A stretch of DNA of 64,000 bases from Bacteroidales bacterium (GCA_017519185.1 JAFWSX010000017.1:16081-80080); one strand, 5' to 3'; counted from the stretch's first letter, positions 35,761 through 44,381 are shown. Program-made: numbers and translations. The notes: a model not told the origin generated them from the sequence alone.

Positions 35761-36783
35761 ATGGCAGAAATCAAACATTTCACTCTCACCAACAGCAAAG
35801 GCGAGAGCGTCGTACTGAGCAACTTCGGAGCCAGCATCCTGGCAATCAACGTTCCTGACCGTGGCGGCCGCATCGACAACGTGGTTCTGGCCTATGCCAA
35901 GGACGAGGACTACTATGACGACGGCCCGTTCCTGGGCAAGACTCCCGGAAGGTATTCCAACCGTATCGCGAAGGGCCACTTCACCCTCGACGGCAAGCAA
36001 TACACCCTCTCCATCAACTGCGGCACCGAGCACCTGCACGGCGGCATCAAGGAAGAGAGCTATGCCAACCGCGTGTGGGACGCAGAGCAGAAGGGCAATT
36101 CAGTAGTGATGTCACTCTTCAGCCCTGACGGTGACGCCGGCTATCCCGGCAATCTCAAGGTTCAGGCTACCTACACCTGGGACGATGCCAGTTGCCTCAC
36201 CCTAGACTTCGTCGCCACCACCGATGCCAAGACTGTCGTAAACCTCACCAACCACGTCTATTTCGACCTCCGCGGCGCCAGCAACAAGCAAGGCGGCATC
36301 CTCAACCACGTGCTGAAGCTCAACTGCAGCAGGTATCTGCCCACCGACGACCAGTTGATCCCCACCGGCGAAATCGCCCCTGTTGCCGGAACTCCTATGG
36401 ACTTCACCAAAGGCAGGATTGTGGGCAAGGACATCCACGATTACAGCTTCCCCGCACTCAAGTTCGGCAAGGGTTATGACGCTTGCTTTGCTATCGACGA
36501 TTTCGACGGCACCATCAAACCGATTGCAGAGCTGAGCGAGCCCGCTACCGGCAGAAAGATGGTTCTGAGCACCAACAAGCCCGGAGTCCAGCTCTATACC
36601 GGTAACTATCTTGAAGGCTGCCCCAACGGCCCTGACGGATATGTCTACAAGGAGAATGACGGCCTGGCCCTCGAGTGCCAGGACTTCCCGGACGCTCCCA
36701 ACCATCCGAACTTCGGCTACAAGCCTCTGGAGCCCGGCGAGACCTACCATCACACTATGAAATGGCAGTTCTCCGCTGAATAG
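35761..36783 (+). CDS. galM: Aldose 1-epimerase (galactose mutarotase)
   Basis: A 340-residue mutarotase with PGRYSNRIAKGHF (about residues 63-75), the catalytic-acid region GTEHLHGG (about 88-95), NLTNHVYFDL with the second catalytic His (about 162), and the C-terminal glutamate region VQLYTGNYLEG (about 277). It interconverts beta- and alpha-galactose, feeding galK. Start at 35761 (MAEIKHF), 2 bp after the galK stop; the extra nine upstream codons of the frame lie inside galK. No signal peptide, so it is cytoplasmic. Confidence 0.95.
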   Translation: MAEIKHFTLTNSKGESVVLSNFGASILAINVPDRGGRIDNVVLAYAKDEDYYDDGPFLGKTPGRYSNRIAKGHFTLDGKQYTLSINCGTEHLHGGIKEESYANRVWDAEQKGNSVVMSLFSPDGDAGYPGNLKVQATYTWDDASCLTLDFVATTDAKTVVNLTNHVYFDLRGASNKQGGILNHVLKLNCSRYLPTDDQLIPTGEIAPVAGTPMDFTKGRIVGKDIHDYSFPALKFGKGYDACFAIDDFDGTIKPIAELSEPATGRKMVLSTNKPGVQLYTGNYLEGCPNGPDGYVYKENDGLALECQDFPDAPNHPNFGYKPLEPGETYHHTMKWQFSAE

Positions 36784-36810
36784 GCCATCAGATTGTCATT
36801 TTGAACATCA

Positions 36811-36857
36811 AATCAAGGGTGTCACCTTCAATCGGTGGCGCCCTTGATTGTTTTTTT
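36811..36857 (+). terminator. Rho-independent terminator of galK-galM
   Basis: A 16-bp stem with arms 36811-36826 and 36834-36849 (two G-U pairs), a 7-nt loop, and seven T at 36851-36857. Its right arm includes the TTG of the next promoter. Confidence 0.9.
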
Positions 36858-36878
36858 GTAAGTGAGTTTTTATTTTTG
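36848..36878 (+). promoter_or_regulatory. thrB-thrC promoter
   Basis: TTG at 36848-36850, 20-bp spacer, TATTTTTG at 36871-36878, a good match to the Bacteroidetes consensus, 44 bases before the thrB ATG. Confidence 0.7.
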
Positions 36879-36922
36879 CAACGTCATATAACCTGCCGGA
36901 CTGCGGCATTCAGTGATTTATT

Positions 36923-37855
36923 ATGAGAAAAGTAAGAGTATTCGCACCTGCATCCATCGCAAATATGGGCTGCGGCTTCGACATCATAGGCCTTGCCCTT
37001 GACGAAGTTGGAGACATCATCGAAATCGTTCAAAGCGAGGGAGACGGCCTGACTATCACCAACAAGACAGACGTTCCGCTTCCTGAAGACATCGAGAAGA
37101 ACGTGATAACACCGGTGGTGAGAGCTTTTCTCAAGAAGATCGGCAAGAAAGCCCAGATCGACGTCACCATCTGCGAGAAGATCTATCCCGGCAGCGGTAT
37201 CGGCTCAAGCGCGGCATCCAGTGCTGCAGCAGCCTACGGTATGAACGAACTCTACGGCTGCCCTCTGACAGAGGAAGAAGTGGTCGAGTGCGCTATGGAA
37301 GGTGAAAACCTCGCTTCCGGCGGATATCACGCCGACAATGCCGCTCCCGCAGTGATGGGCGGCATCATCCTCATCCGCGGCTATGAACCCCTGGACGTAG
37401 TGAAGATTTCCGTGCCCGGCAACTTCTACTGCGCAGTAATCCATCCCCGCATCGTCGTTACCACCAAGGAGGCACGCGAGATCCTGCCCAAGCAGGTTCC
37501 CCTGCACACCGCCATTACCCAGTGGGGCAATGTGGGCGGTCTGGTGGCCGGCCTCTTCACCTCAGACATCGAGCTTGTGGGCCGTTCAATGAAGGATGTT
37601 ATAGCAGAGCCGTACCGCAAACAGTTCATTCCCGGTTTCGACGAGCTCCGCGAGAAAGTCCTGGAGGCCGGCGCCCTTGCGATGAATATTTCCGGTTCTG
37701 GCCCCTCAGTGTTCGCCCTCTGTAACCACAGGGACAAAGCTGAGGCCGCAGGAAAGATTATGGGTGAGCATTTCACTTCGCGCGGCATCGAGAATGAGGT
37801 TTATGTGGTTAAGGTTTCCAACAAGGGAGCCAAACTGACAAGAGTTTCCATCTGA
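36923..37855 (+). CDS. thrB: Homoserine kinase
   Basis: A 310-residue GHMP kinase. Seen: the N-terminal VFAPASIANMGCGFDIIGLAL split at residues 5-25, the ATP loop PGSGIGSSAASSAAAA (about 90-105), and the C-terminal NISGSGPSVFAL (about 255). It makes O-phospho-L-homoserine, the substrate of the next gene product. The stop codon TGA shares one base with the thrC ATG, so translation is coupled. No thrA (aspartokinase/homoserine dehydrogenase) is in the window, unlike the thrABC layout of many Bacteroidetes. Confidence 0.96.
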   Translation: MRKVRVFAPASIANMGCGFDIIGLALDEVGDIIEIVQSEGDGLTITNKTDVPLPEDIEKNVITPVVRAFLKKIGKKAQIDVTICEKIYPGSGIGSSAASSAAAAYGMNELYGCPLTEEEVVECAMEGENLASGGYHADNAAPAVMGGIILIRGYEPLDVVKISVPGNFYCAVIHPRIVVTTKEAREILPKQVPLHTAITQWGNVGGLVAGLFTSDIELVGRSMKDVIAEPYRKQFIPGFDELREKVLEAGALAMNISGSGPSVFALCNHRDKAEAAGKIMGEHFTSRGIENEVYVVKVSNKGAKLTRVSI

Positions 37856-39156
37856 TGATTTACTATAGTACAAGAGACAAGGAAAGGCTGCATCCCTACA
37901 GCCTTAAGGAAGCTGCGTTTATGGGTCTTGCACCCGACGGCGGCCTGTTCGTGCCTGAGCGTATCCCCGCAGTCGATATGGCGGTGGTGGAGAGCAAGGC
38001 GGCTGAGTCGTATGCCGAGATGGCCTGCTATCTGGCCGGCCTGTTCTTCGGCGAAGATGAGCCTGAGACCGACCTGCGCAGGATGGTCTTCAATGCCTAC
38101 AACTTCGATTGCTCGCTGGTGAAGGTGGGGGAGGGTAAGTTCACCCTCGAACTGTTCCACGGACCGACCTTTGCCTTCAAGGACTTCGGCGCCCGCTTTA
38201 TGGGCGGAATGCTCGGATTGCTGAACCAGTCTGCCGAAGACCTGGTGGTGCTTACTGCGACATCGGGTGATACCGGAAGTGCCGTGGCAGCAGGTTTCTA
38301 CAACGTGCCGGGCATAAAGGTGGTGGTGCTCTATCCGAACGGAAAGGTTTCTGACCTGCAGGAGAGCCAGATGACCACTCTGGGAGGCAACATCCGTCCA
38401 GTGCGCGTGAACGGCAACTTCGATGACTGCCAGGCTCTCGTAAAGCAGGTTTTCAATGATTCTGCGTTCCGTTCTCACGTCAACGTGACTTCGGCCAACT
38501 CCATAAACATCCTTCGCTGGATTCCCCAGTCATTCTACTATTTCTACGGCTGGTGCCAGTGGAAGAAGGCGACAGGGGCCGAACTGCCCACCATCGTCGT
38601 GCCCAGCGGCAACTATGGCAACATCACCGCCGGTATGCTGGCCCACGCAATGGGACTGCCCGTGAAGGGCTTCGTGGCCGGCTCGAACGCCAACGACGTC
38701 GTGCCTGAATATCTCCAGACAGGTGTCTACAACCCCCGCGAGAGCGTGCGCACCATCGCCAATGCAATGGATGTCGGTGCTCCGAGCAATTTCGAGAGGA
38801 TGATGTATCTCTACGGTGAGGATTTCGACCGTCTCACCGGCGAGCTGGCTGGCTTCAGCAATACCGATGCTGAGATCCTGGCAGGCATCAAGGAGATGTA
38901 CGATAAGTTCGGCTATGTTTCCGACCCTCACAGTGCGGTGGGCTACAACGCCTCGAAGTTCTACGGCATCGAGGGATTCTGGCTCTCAACAGCCCATCAC
39001 GCCAAGTTCCGCGAGGTCATCGCAGACACCCTAGGCCGCGAATTCCCCATCCCCGAAGGCCTCCAGGTCGCAATGCGCAAACAGAAGCACTTCCACCCGA
39101 TGGATGTGTCAGTCGCCGCGCTCGAGGATTATATTGAGGAGTGCGTGAGAGGGTGA
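37855..39156 (+). CDS. thrC: Threonine synthase
   Basis: A 433-residue PLP enzyme of fold type II. The pyridoxal lysine is in PTFAFKDFGARFM (about residue 109). The phosphate-binding loop reads ATSGDTGSAVA (about 140), and SANSINILRW and VPSGNYGN follow. It converts O-phosphohomoserine to threonine. Length matches bacterial threonine synthases of the longer type. The gene ends 25 bases before a hairpin with a T-rich tail that is also one of the 35-nt palindromes. Confidence 0.96.
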   Translation: MIYYSTRDKERLHPYSLKEAAFMGLAPDGGLFVPERIPAVDMAVVESKAAESYAEMACYLAGLFFGEDEPETDLRRMVFNAYNFDCSLVKVGEGKFTLELFHGPTFAFKDFGARFMGGMLGLLNQSAEDLVVLTATSGDTGSAVAAGFYNVPGIKVVVLYPNGKVSDLQESQMTTLGGNIRPVRVNGNFDDCQALVKQVFNDSAFRSHVNVTSANSINILRWIPQSFYYFYGWCQWKKATGAELPTIVVPSGNYGNITAGMLAHAMGLPVKGFVAGSNANDVVPEYLQTGVYNPRESVRTIANAMDVGAPSNFERMMYLYGEDFDRLTGELAGFSNTDAEILAGIKEMYDKFGYVSDPHSAVGYNASKFYGIEGFWLSTAHHAKFREVIADTLGREFPIPEGLQVAMRKQKHFHPMDVSVAALEDYIEECVRG

Positions 39157-39181
39157 TTTTTCCCTGTTATTAAACTATATT

Positions 39182-39216
39182 GTACAAGGTCTGCATTTTT
39201 GCTGCAGACCTTGTAC
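39182..39216. repeat. 35-nt palindrome, copy 2; probable thrC terminator
   Basis: A 13-bp perfect stem (39182-39194 and 39204-39216, arm GTACAAGGTCTGC) with a 9-nt loop, followed on the plus strand by GTTTTTATTTTTC. It is the most perfect of the three copies and can act as a rho-independent terminator for thrBC. Confidence 0.8.
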
Positions 39217-39265
39217 GTTTTTATTTTTCTTTCCCTTGATTTACTGGGTATTACGGTTTTGAGAT

Positions 39266-39300
39266 GTACAAGGTGTGTCGTGTTTTTGCAGACCTTGTAC
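39266..39300. repeat. 35-nt palindrome, copy 3
   Basis: Arms GTACAAGGT (39266-39274) and ACCTTGTAC (39292-39300), same 35-nt length as the other copies, with a different centre. No T-tract follows, so it is not a terminator in this copy. Confidence 0.75.
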
Positions 39301-39447
39301 GCCACGGCTGGCAGGCAGAATGCCGCAAGGCAACATTGTGCCCCACTTTGCGAGGCCGGCCTTTTAGCCGAGCAAAGAAGGGGGTCAGGAGGGGCGCGGC
39401 CGTAAGGCCGTCGGTTGCCCTAGGCATTGCTGCCGACAGCCGTGGCG
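39299..39447. repeat. 149-bp element with imperfect 26-bp inverted ends
   Basis: The ends 39299-39324 and 39422-39447 share ACGCCACGGCTG exactly, and a further GGCAG...ATGCC with small bulges, in inverted orientation. An inner hairpin CGGCC-gtaa-GGCCG lies at 39397-39410. The left end abuts palindrome copy 3. Confidence 0.55.
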
Positions 39448-39491
39448 TTCTTGCACGACAAGATCGAATGCTCGTCCCGTCCGCAAAATCA

Positions 39492-39524
39492 AACAGCCCC
39501 GCATCTTTGGGATGCAGGGCTGTT
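39492..39524 (-). terminator. Terminator of the aldolase gene
   Basis: A stem of 8 plus 5 bp with one mismatch (arms 39492-39505 and 39511-39524), core CAGCCC/GGGCTG, followed on the minus strand by a modest T-rich stretch. It lies 35 bases after the aldolase stop. Confidence 0.7.
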
Positions 39525-39558
39525 CTTATTGTGTGCTGTTCAGGAATATTGGCTTTGA

Positions 39559-40557
39559 CTAGGCTTTGCCGTTGCTTCCGAGAACGTTGATGATCTTGTG
39601 GATGTAAAGCTTCTTCATGCTGTCGCGGGCAGGACCGAGGTATTTACGAGGGTCGAATTCGGCCTTCTTCTCGTTGAGGACCTTGCGGACTGCAGCAGTC
39701 ATAGCCAGACGTGAGTCTGAGTCGATGTTGATCTTGCAGACTGCGCTCTTGGCTGCCTTGCGGAGCTGATCCTCGGGAATACCGATGGCTGCTTCGAGCT
39801 GACCGCCGTTTGCGTTGATGGTCTCAACTTCTTCCTGGGGAACTGATGATGAACCGTGGAGAACGATCGGGAAGCCGGGGAGTTCTTTCATCACACCGTC
39901 GAGCACGTCGAATGCCAGCGGCGGGGGAACAAGACGGCCGGTCTTGGGATCCTTGGTGCACTGCTCGGGTTTGAACTTGTAGGCACCGTGTGAAGTACCG
40001 ATAGAGATGGCGAGAGAGTCGCAACCGGTCTTGGTCACGAAATCAACGACCTCTTCGGGACGGGTATATGTATGATGCTCAGCGCTTACCTCATCCTCAA
40101 CTCCTGCGAGGACTCCGAGTTCACCCTCAACTGTAACGTCGAACTGGTGTGCGTATTCAACGACCTTCTTGGTCAGTGCTACGTTCTCGTCGTAAGGCAG
40201 GTGGCTGCCGTCGATCATAACTGATGAGAAACCGAAATCTACGCAGCTCTTGCAAGTCTCGAAGCTGTCACCGTGGTCGAGGTGAAGAACGATCTGGGGT
40301 TTCTCCCAACCGAGTTCTTTAGCATATTCCACAGCACCCTGGGCCATATAGCGGAGAAGGGTCTGGTTTGCATAGTTGCGGGCTCCTTTGCTGACCTGCA
40401 GGATCACCGGACTCTTGGTCTCGGCTGCTGCCTGGATGATGGCCTGGAGCTGCTCCATATTGTTGAAGTTGAAAGCAGGGATGGCGTAACCGCCGTTGAT
40501 AGCCTTCGCAAACATCTCGCGGGTGTTGACAAGGCCTAATTCTTTGTATGAAACCAT
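39559..40557 (-). CDS. fba: Class II fructose-bisphosphate aldolase
   Basis: A 332-residue zinc aldolase. Seen: PAFNFNNMEQLQA near residue 25, LHLDHGDSFETC with a zinc His (about 86), the signature GFSSVMIDGSHLPYDEN split at about 103-119, VEGELGVLAGVED, and AISIGTSHGAYKF with a zinc His (about 183). It cleaves fructose-1,6-bisphosphate in glycolysis. Start at 40557 (MVSYKELG), since a -7 box lies 27 bases upstream and the upstream extension lies within the divergent promoter. The gene shares that promoter region with gmk-nadD. Confidence 0.95.
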   Translation of the reverse strand: MVSYKELGLVNTREMFAKAINGGYAIPAFNFNNMEQLQAIIQAAAETKSPVILQVSKGARNYANQTLLRYMAQGAVEYAKELGWEKPQIVLHLDHGDSFETCKSCVDFGFSSVMIDGSHLPYDENVALTKKVVEYAHQFDVTVEGELGVLAGVEDEVSAEHHTYTRPEEVVDFVTKTGCDSLAISIGTSHGAYKFKPEQCTKDPKTGRLVPPPLAFDVLDGVMKELPGFPIVLHGSSSVPQEEVETINANGGQLEAAIGIPEDQLRKAAKSAVCKINIDSDSRLAMTAAVRKVLNEKKAEFDPRKYLGPARDSMKKLYIHKIINVLGSNGKA

Positions 40558-40584
40558 ATTATTGAGTAATAATTTATATCCGCG

Positions 40585-40592
40585 CAAATTTA
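40585..40592 (-). promoter_or_regulatory. -7 element for the aldolase gene
   Basis: TAAATTTG on the minus strand, 27 bases before the start codon. Confidence 0.6.
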
Positions 40593-40604
40593 TAAATAAA
40601 ATGA

Positions 40605-40612
40605 TAAATTTG
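40605..40612 (+). promoter_or_regulatory. -7 element for gmk-nadD
   Basis: TAAATTTG, 18 bases before the ATG at 40631; divergent from the aldolase promoter. Confidence 0.6.
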
Positions 40613-40630
40613 TAGACCAACATCTCTTTT

Positions 40631-41704
40631 ATGAGCAAGAAAGTCGTCATTTTTTCAGCCCCCTCAGGATCAGGCAAGACCACCGTGGTCAAGCATCTGA
40701 TTTCCAAGTTTCCCCGCCTCGAATTCTCAATTTCCGCAACTTCGCGTCAGCCCCGTGGCGCAGAGGTGGACGGCAAGGATTACTATTTCCTGAGTCAGGA
40801 GGAATTCCAGGCCAGGATTGCCGACGACCAGTTCGTGGAATACGAGCAGGTCTATCAGGGGTCATACTACGGCACTCTGAAGAGCGAGGTGGAGCGCATC
40901 TGGAACAATGGCAACATCATTCTTTTCGACGTGGACGTGAAGGGCGGAGTCAATCTCAAGAAGTATTTCGGGGACGATGCGCTGTCGGTCTTCATCCAGG
41001 CCCCGTCTCCGGAGGAACTGCGCCGCCGTCTGGAGAAGCGCGGCACTGACAGTCCCGAGGCTATCGAGAAACGCGTGGCCAAGGCTGCGGAGGAGATGGA
41101 ATATGCCGACAAGTTCGATGTCGTGCTGATTAATGACGATCTGGATATGTGCCTTCGCAAGGCGGAGCATCTTCCGATATTCACCGACAGGAACGTTGCG
41201 CTCTATTTCGGTACTTTCAACCCCCTGCACATCGGCCACGTCAATATCCTTAAGTATCTGTGCGGTTGCGGGTTGGACGAGGTGCGGATGATCGTGTCAC
41301 CACACAGCCCTTTCAAGGCGGAGGCGGCGCTGAGCGACGACGAGCGTCTGGCCAAAGTCCGTGCCCAGGTCGAAAAACTCGGGCTGGACGTAACCGTCAG
41401 CGACGTCGAATATCAGCTGGAGCGCCCGTCATACACCATAAACACCCTTCGTCACCTGCAGGCCGCCGAACCCGACACCCACTTCATCCTTGTGATGGGT
41501 GCCGACAATCTGGAAGGGTTCAAACGCTGGAAGGACTGGCAGGAAATCGTCACCGACTTCGAAATCTGGGTTTATCCCCGTCCCGGTGTTGAAAATACCG
41601 AAGCACTCTGCAAGGACCTCCAGGCCAAGCTCCTCGACGCCCCCCTCACCGACATCAGCTCCACCGAAATCCGCAACGGCAAGAAGACATCAGGATTAGA
41701 GTAA
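40631..41704 (+). CDS. gmk-nadD: Guanylate kinase-nicotinate-nucleotide adenylyltransferase fusion (Gmk-NadD)
   Basis: A 357-residue two-enzyme protein in one frame. Residues 1-184 are guanylate kinase: P-loop APSGSGKTT (10-18), SRQPRGAEVDGKDYYF, and the lid region RRRLEKRGTD. Residues 187-357 are NadD: GTFNPLHIGH nucleotidyltransferase motif (194-203), MGADNLEGFKRWKDW, and ISSTEIR (342-348). The NadD part ends nine residues after ISSTEIR and so lacks the last 20 or so residues (LLP...V..YI) of the family. In related genomes gmk and nadD are often neighbours; here no stop separates them. An internal ATG at codon 173 might allow a separate NadD. The gene ends 10 bp from the convergent DPP11 gene. 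Confidence 0.88.
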   Translation: MSKKVVIFSAPSGSGKTTVVKHLISKFPRLEFSISATSRQPRGAEVDGKDYYFLSQEEFQARIADDQFVEYEQVYQGSYYGTLKSEVERIWNNGNIILFDVDVKGGVNLKKYFGDDALSVFIQAPSPEELRRRLEKRGTDSPEAIEKRVAKAAEEMEYADKFDVVLINDDLDMCLRKAEHLPIFTDRNVALYFGTFNPLHIGHVNILKYLCGCGLDEVRMIVSPHSPFKAEAALSDDERLAKVRAQVEKLGLDVTVSDVEYQLERPSYTINTLRHLQAAEPDTHFILVMGADNLEGFKRWKDWQEIVTDFEIWVYPRPGVENTEALCKDLQAKLLDAPLTDISSTEIRNGKKTSGLE

Positions 41705-41714
41705 GCAGTCCCAT

Positions 41715-43706
41715 CTACGGCACCAGCACCATCTCGTCGAAGAGGTATGAGGCACCGCCGATGCGGTCGATGACGAATAGGGCGTAGCGGATGTCAATGG
41801 AGATGTTGCGGCAGATTTCCGGGTCATAGACCTCGTCGCTCATCGTACCTTCCCACACTCGGTCGAAGTTCAGGCCTATGAGGCGTCCGTCAGCATTGAT
41901 CACGGGACTGCCGGAGTTGCCGCCGGAAGTGTGGTTCGTCGCCAGGAAGCAGACCGGAATGGTGCCGTCGACACCCCAGCGGCCATAGTCCTTGGCGGCA
42001 TAGATGTCGCGCAGACGCTGCGGGATGTTATAGTCGTAGATGTCGGGATTGTCCTTCTCCATTATGCCGTCGAGCGTCGAGATGCACTTGTATGTCACAC
42101 CGTCGGCAGGTTCATATCCGGCCACCTTGCCGTATGCAATGCGAAGGGTGAGGTTGGCATCCGGATAGAACACCTTCTGGGGCTCGAACGCCATCTGGCC
42201 ACGCATATAGGTGCGCATCAGCAGGTCGATCTGCTCGTTCAGGGCACTGCGCTGCGGAGCGATGCTGTCGCGGTAATGCTCGTAGAAACTCTGGGAGAAC
42301 TCCATGGCCTCGGCCTCGGAAGCGAACACGGCCTTTCGCCAGGCCTCGACACTGCCGAACTGAGCCATCTTGCGGTCGTAGTATGCCGGCCGCAGGTCAT
42401 TTTTCATATTCTCACCGTAGGCCGCAATGACAAGGTCGAAGATCTCCTCGTCGATGGGCTGATAATAGTCTTTATAGAAAGCCTCGCTGTCGGTCTTGCC
42501 GCGGCGCACGAAAGCCGGCCACTCTATGGCGGCGATGGCCTCGCTGTAGTTTTCGTAAGCATAAGTGTATTTGTCAAGCAGCTGCTGCAGAGAGTCGAGT
42601 TTCTCCACGACACCCTCATATTCGGTACCGACGGCCCATCTCTTGAAACGCTCCTGATAGGCCTTCTTGTTGGCCACGGTCTTCATCTTTCGGATGCCCT
42701 TTGCCTCGCCCTGCCACTTCTTCCACGCATTGGCAACGGAAGATTTCTTGCTGGCATACTGGATGCGGATGGCGGGACTCTGGTTCATATATTTGTTCAT
42801 CACGTCAAGCCTCATATCGCGCAGCGCAATCTTGGTGGGGTTGGAGATTTCCGAGATGTAGTTAACGGCACCTGCGGTGACATATTCCTTGGTAGAGCCG
42901 GGGCAGCCGTAGACAAAGGTGAAATCGCCCTCGTGCACACCTGCGGTAGAAATCTCGAAGAACTTTCTGGGAGAATAAGGCACGTTGTCGGCTGAATAGT
43001 CGGCAGGCTCTCCGTCAGGACCGGAATAAACCCTGAACATAGAGAAGTCACCGGTATGGCGGGGCCACATCCAGTTGTCGGTCTCGCCACCGAATTTTCC
43101 GATGGAGCTCGGCGGAGCGCCCACGAAACGCACGTCGCGGTAGACCTTGAAGATGTAGAGGAAATACTGGTTGCCATAGTAGAGTGCGGCGACCTGTGCC
43201 CTCAGACCTTTGCCTTCTGCCACTGCAGCGTCGATGAGTTTCTTCGAGTTGGCGGCCACTATGCTGTCGCGGGCCTCTTCGCCCATACTGTCATTATATC
43301 CTGACAGCACCTTGTCGGTGACTTCATCCATCCTCACGAGGTAGCTGACGGTCAGACCGGGGCAGGGGAGTTCCTGCTCGCGGCTCATTGCCCAGAAACC
43401 GTCGGTGAGATAGTCGTGCTCCACTGAGCTGTGACGCTGGATGTAGCTGTAGCCGCAGTGGTGGTTGGTGATCAGCAGGCCCTTGTCGGATATCATCTCG
43501 CCGGTGCAGCCCGAGCCGAACAGCACGACGGCATCCTTGAGAGACGAATGGTTGACGCTGTAGACGTCTTCGGCGCTGAGCTTGAAGCCCTTGGCCTGCA
43601 TATCGCCGATGACGGATTCGATCATGCTGGGGAGCCACATTCCCTCGTCGGCCAATGCCGCGAAAGATACTGTCAGCGCTGTGAGGATTGAAAGGAGTTT
43701 CTTCAT
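41715..43706 (-). CDS. S46 dipeptidyl-peptidase, DPP11 type (Asp/Glu-specific)
   Basis: A 663-residue periplasmic peptidase with signal peptide (LTALTVSFAALA). The chymotrypsin-fold triad is visible: His in ITNHHCGY (about 82), Asp in GGETDNWMWPRHTGDF (about 220), Ser in SGGNSGSP (about 604). The S1 specificity residue is Arg in NFDRVWEG; DPP7 has Gly there and DPP11 has Arg, so cleavage after Asp or Glu at the second residue is predicted. Such enzymes feed amino-acid fermentation with acidic dipeptides. It is preceded 1 bp upstream by rnhB on the same strand. Confidence 0.92.
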   Translation of the reverse strand: MKKLLSILTALTVSFAALADEGMWLPSMIESVIGDMQAKGFKLSAEDVYSVNHSSLKDAVVLFGSGCTGEMISDKGLLITNHHCGYSYIQRHSSVEHDYLTDGFWAMSREQELPCPGLTVSYLVRMDEVTDKVLSGYNDSMGEEARDSIVAANSKKLIDAAVAEGKGLRAQVAALYYGNQYFLYIFKVYRDVRFVGAPPSSIGKFGGETDNWMWPRHTGDFSMFRVYSGPDGEPADYSADNVPYSPRKFFEISTAGVHEGDFTFVYGCPGSTKEYVTAGAVNYISEISNPTKIALRDMRLDVMNKYMNQSPAIRIQYASKKSSVANAWKKWQGEAKGIRKMKTVANKKAYQERFKRWAVGTEYEGVVEKLDSLQQLLDKYTYAYENYSEAIAAIEWPAFVRRGKTDSEAFYKDYYQPIDEEIFDLVIAAYGENMKNDLRPAYYDRKMAQFGSVEAWRKAVFASEAEAMEFSQSFYEHYRDSIAPQRSALNEQIDLLMRTYMRGQMAFEPQKVFYPDANLTLRIAYGKVAGYEPADGVTYKCISTLDGIMEKDNPDIYDYNIPQRLRDIYAAKDYGRWGVDGTIPVCFLATNHTSGGNSGSPVINADGRLIGLNFDRVWEGTMSDEVYDPEICRNISIDIRYALFVIDRIGGASYLFDEMVLVP

Positions 43707-43707
43707 A

Positions 43708-44376
43708 TTACTTGATGTTTAATTTCTTGAGGAATGACCGGCGGTGCTCCGGGGTGATGCCGAGGGAGGCAATTGCCTCGTAATGCTCTTTTGTAGGATA
43801 GGCCATGTTGCGCTCCCAGCCGTAGCCCGGGTACTTTGCAGCCATCTCTGTCATATACTCGTCACGGTAGGTCTTGGCAAGGATGGATGCGGCAGAGATG
43901 GCGGGAATCTTCGCGTCGCCCTTTACTATCGTCAGATATGGGATTTCTGCGCCGTCAGGGCCGAAGTATGGCTTGAAGCGGTTGCCGTCCGCCAGGATTA
44001 GTTCCGGCACTATACCCATCTTTGCTATGGCAAGATGCATCGCCCTGATGGAGGCGTTGAGGATGTTTATCTCGTCGATCTCGGCGGCCGAAACACTGGC
44101 TACACCCCACGCAACGGCGTTCTGCTCGATGATGGGGCGCATCTGCTCGCGGCGGCTCTTGGTCAGCTGCTTGCTGTCGGCCAGCCAGGGATGCCGGAAG
44201 TCCTCCGGAAGTATCACGGCACCGGCGAATACGGGGCCTGCCAGCGGTCCGCGGCCCGCCTCGTCGCAGCCTGCGATGATGCTGTAGCGCACCTGGCCGA
44301 AAAGGGATTCCCCCTCGGGTCCGAGTATCTCGCGAAGTGCTTCCGCAGTGCTTTTACCGTTGCTTAGAGCGATCAT
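43708..44376 (-). CDS. rnhB: Ribonuclease HII
   Basis: A 222-residue RNase HII with the catalytic acidic residues: GCDEAGRGPLAGPV (about residues 37-50), ADGNRF, and GDAKIPAISAASILAK with the DEDD set complete. It removes RNA from RNA-DNA hybrids and ribonucleotides from DNA. Start at 44376 is chosen because a -7 box ends only 5 bases upstream; a longer start would lie on or beyond the promoter. The transcript would thus be almost leaderless. It forms a pair with the DPP11 gene, an unrelated function. Confidence 0.94.
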   Translation of the reverse strand: MIALSNGKSTAEALREILGPEGESLFGQVRYSIIAGCDEAGRGPLAGPVFAGAVILPEDFRHPWLADSKQLTKSRREQMRPIIEQNAVAWGVASVSAAEIDEINILNASIRAMHLAIAKMGIVPELILADGNRFKPYFGPDGAEIPYLTIVKGDAKIPAISAASILAKTYRDEYMTEMAAKYPGYGWERNMAYPTKEHYEAIASLGITPEHRRSFLKKLNIK

Positions 44377-44381
44377 ATTTA

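Larger units (their letters stand above)
39157..39558. other. Non-coding, repeat-rich block
   Basis: A 402-bp gap between thrC and the aldolase gene without a credible gene. Contents: 35-nt palindromes at 39182 and 39266, a 149-bp imperfect inverted-repeat element (39299-39447), and the aldolase terminator (39492-39524). Short open frames here lack family features. Confidence 0.7.

Noticed and set aside
39199..39590. Two open frames (68 and 108 residues) between thrC and the aldolase gene
   Set aside because: They cross palindromes and the aldolase terminator, and show no family features.
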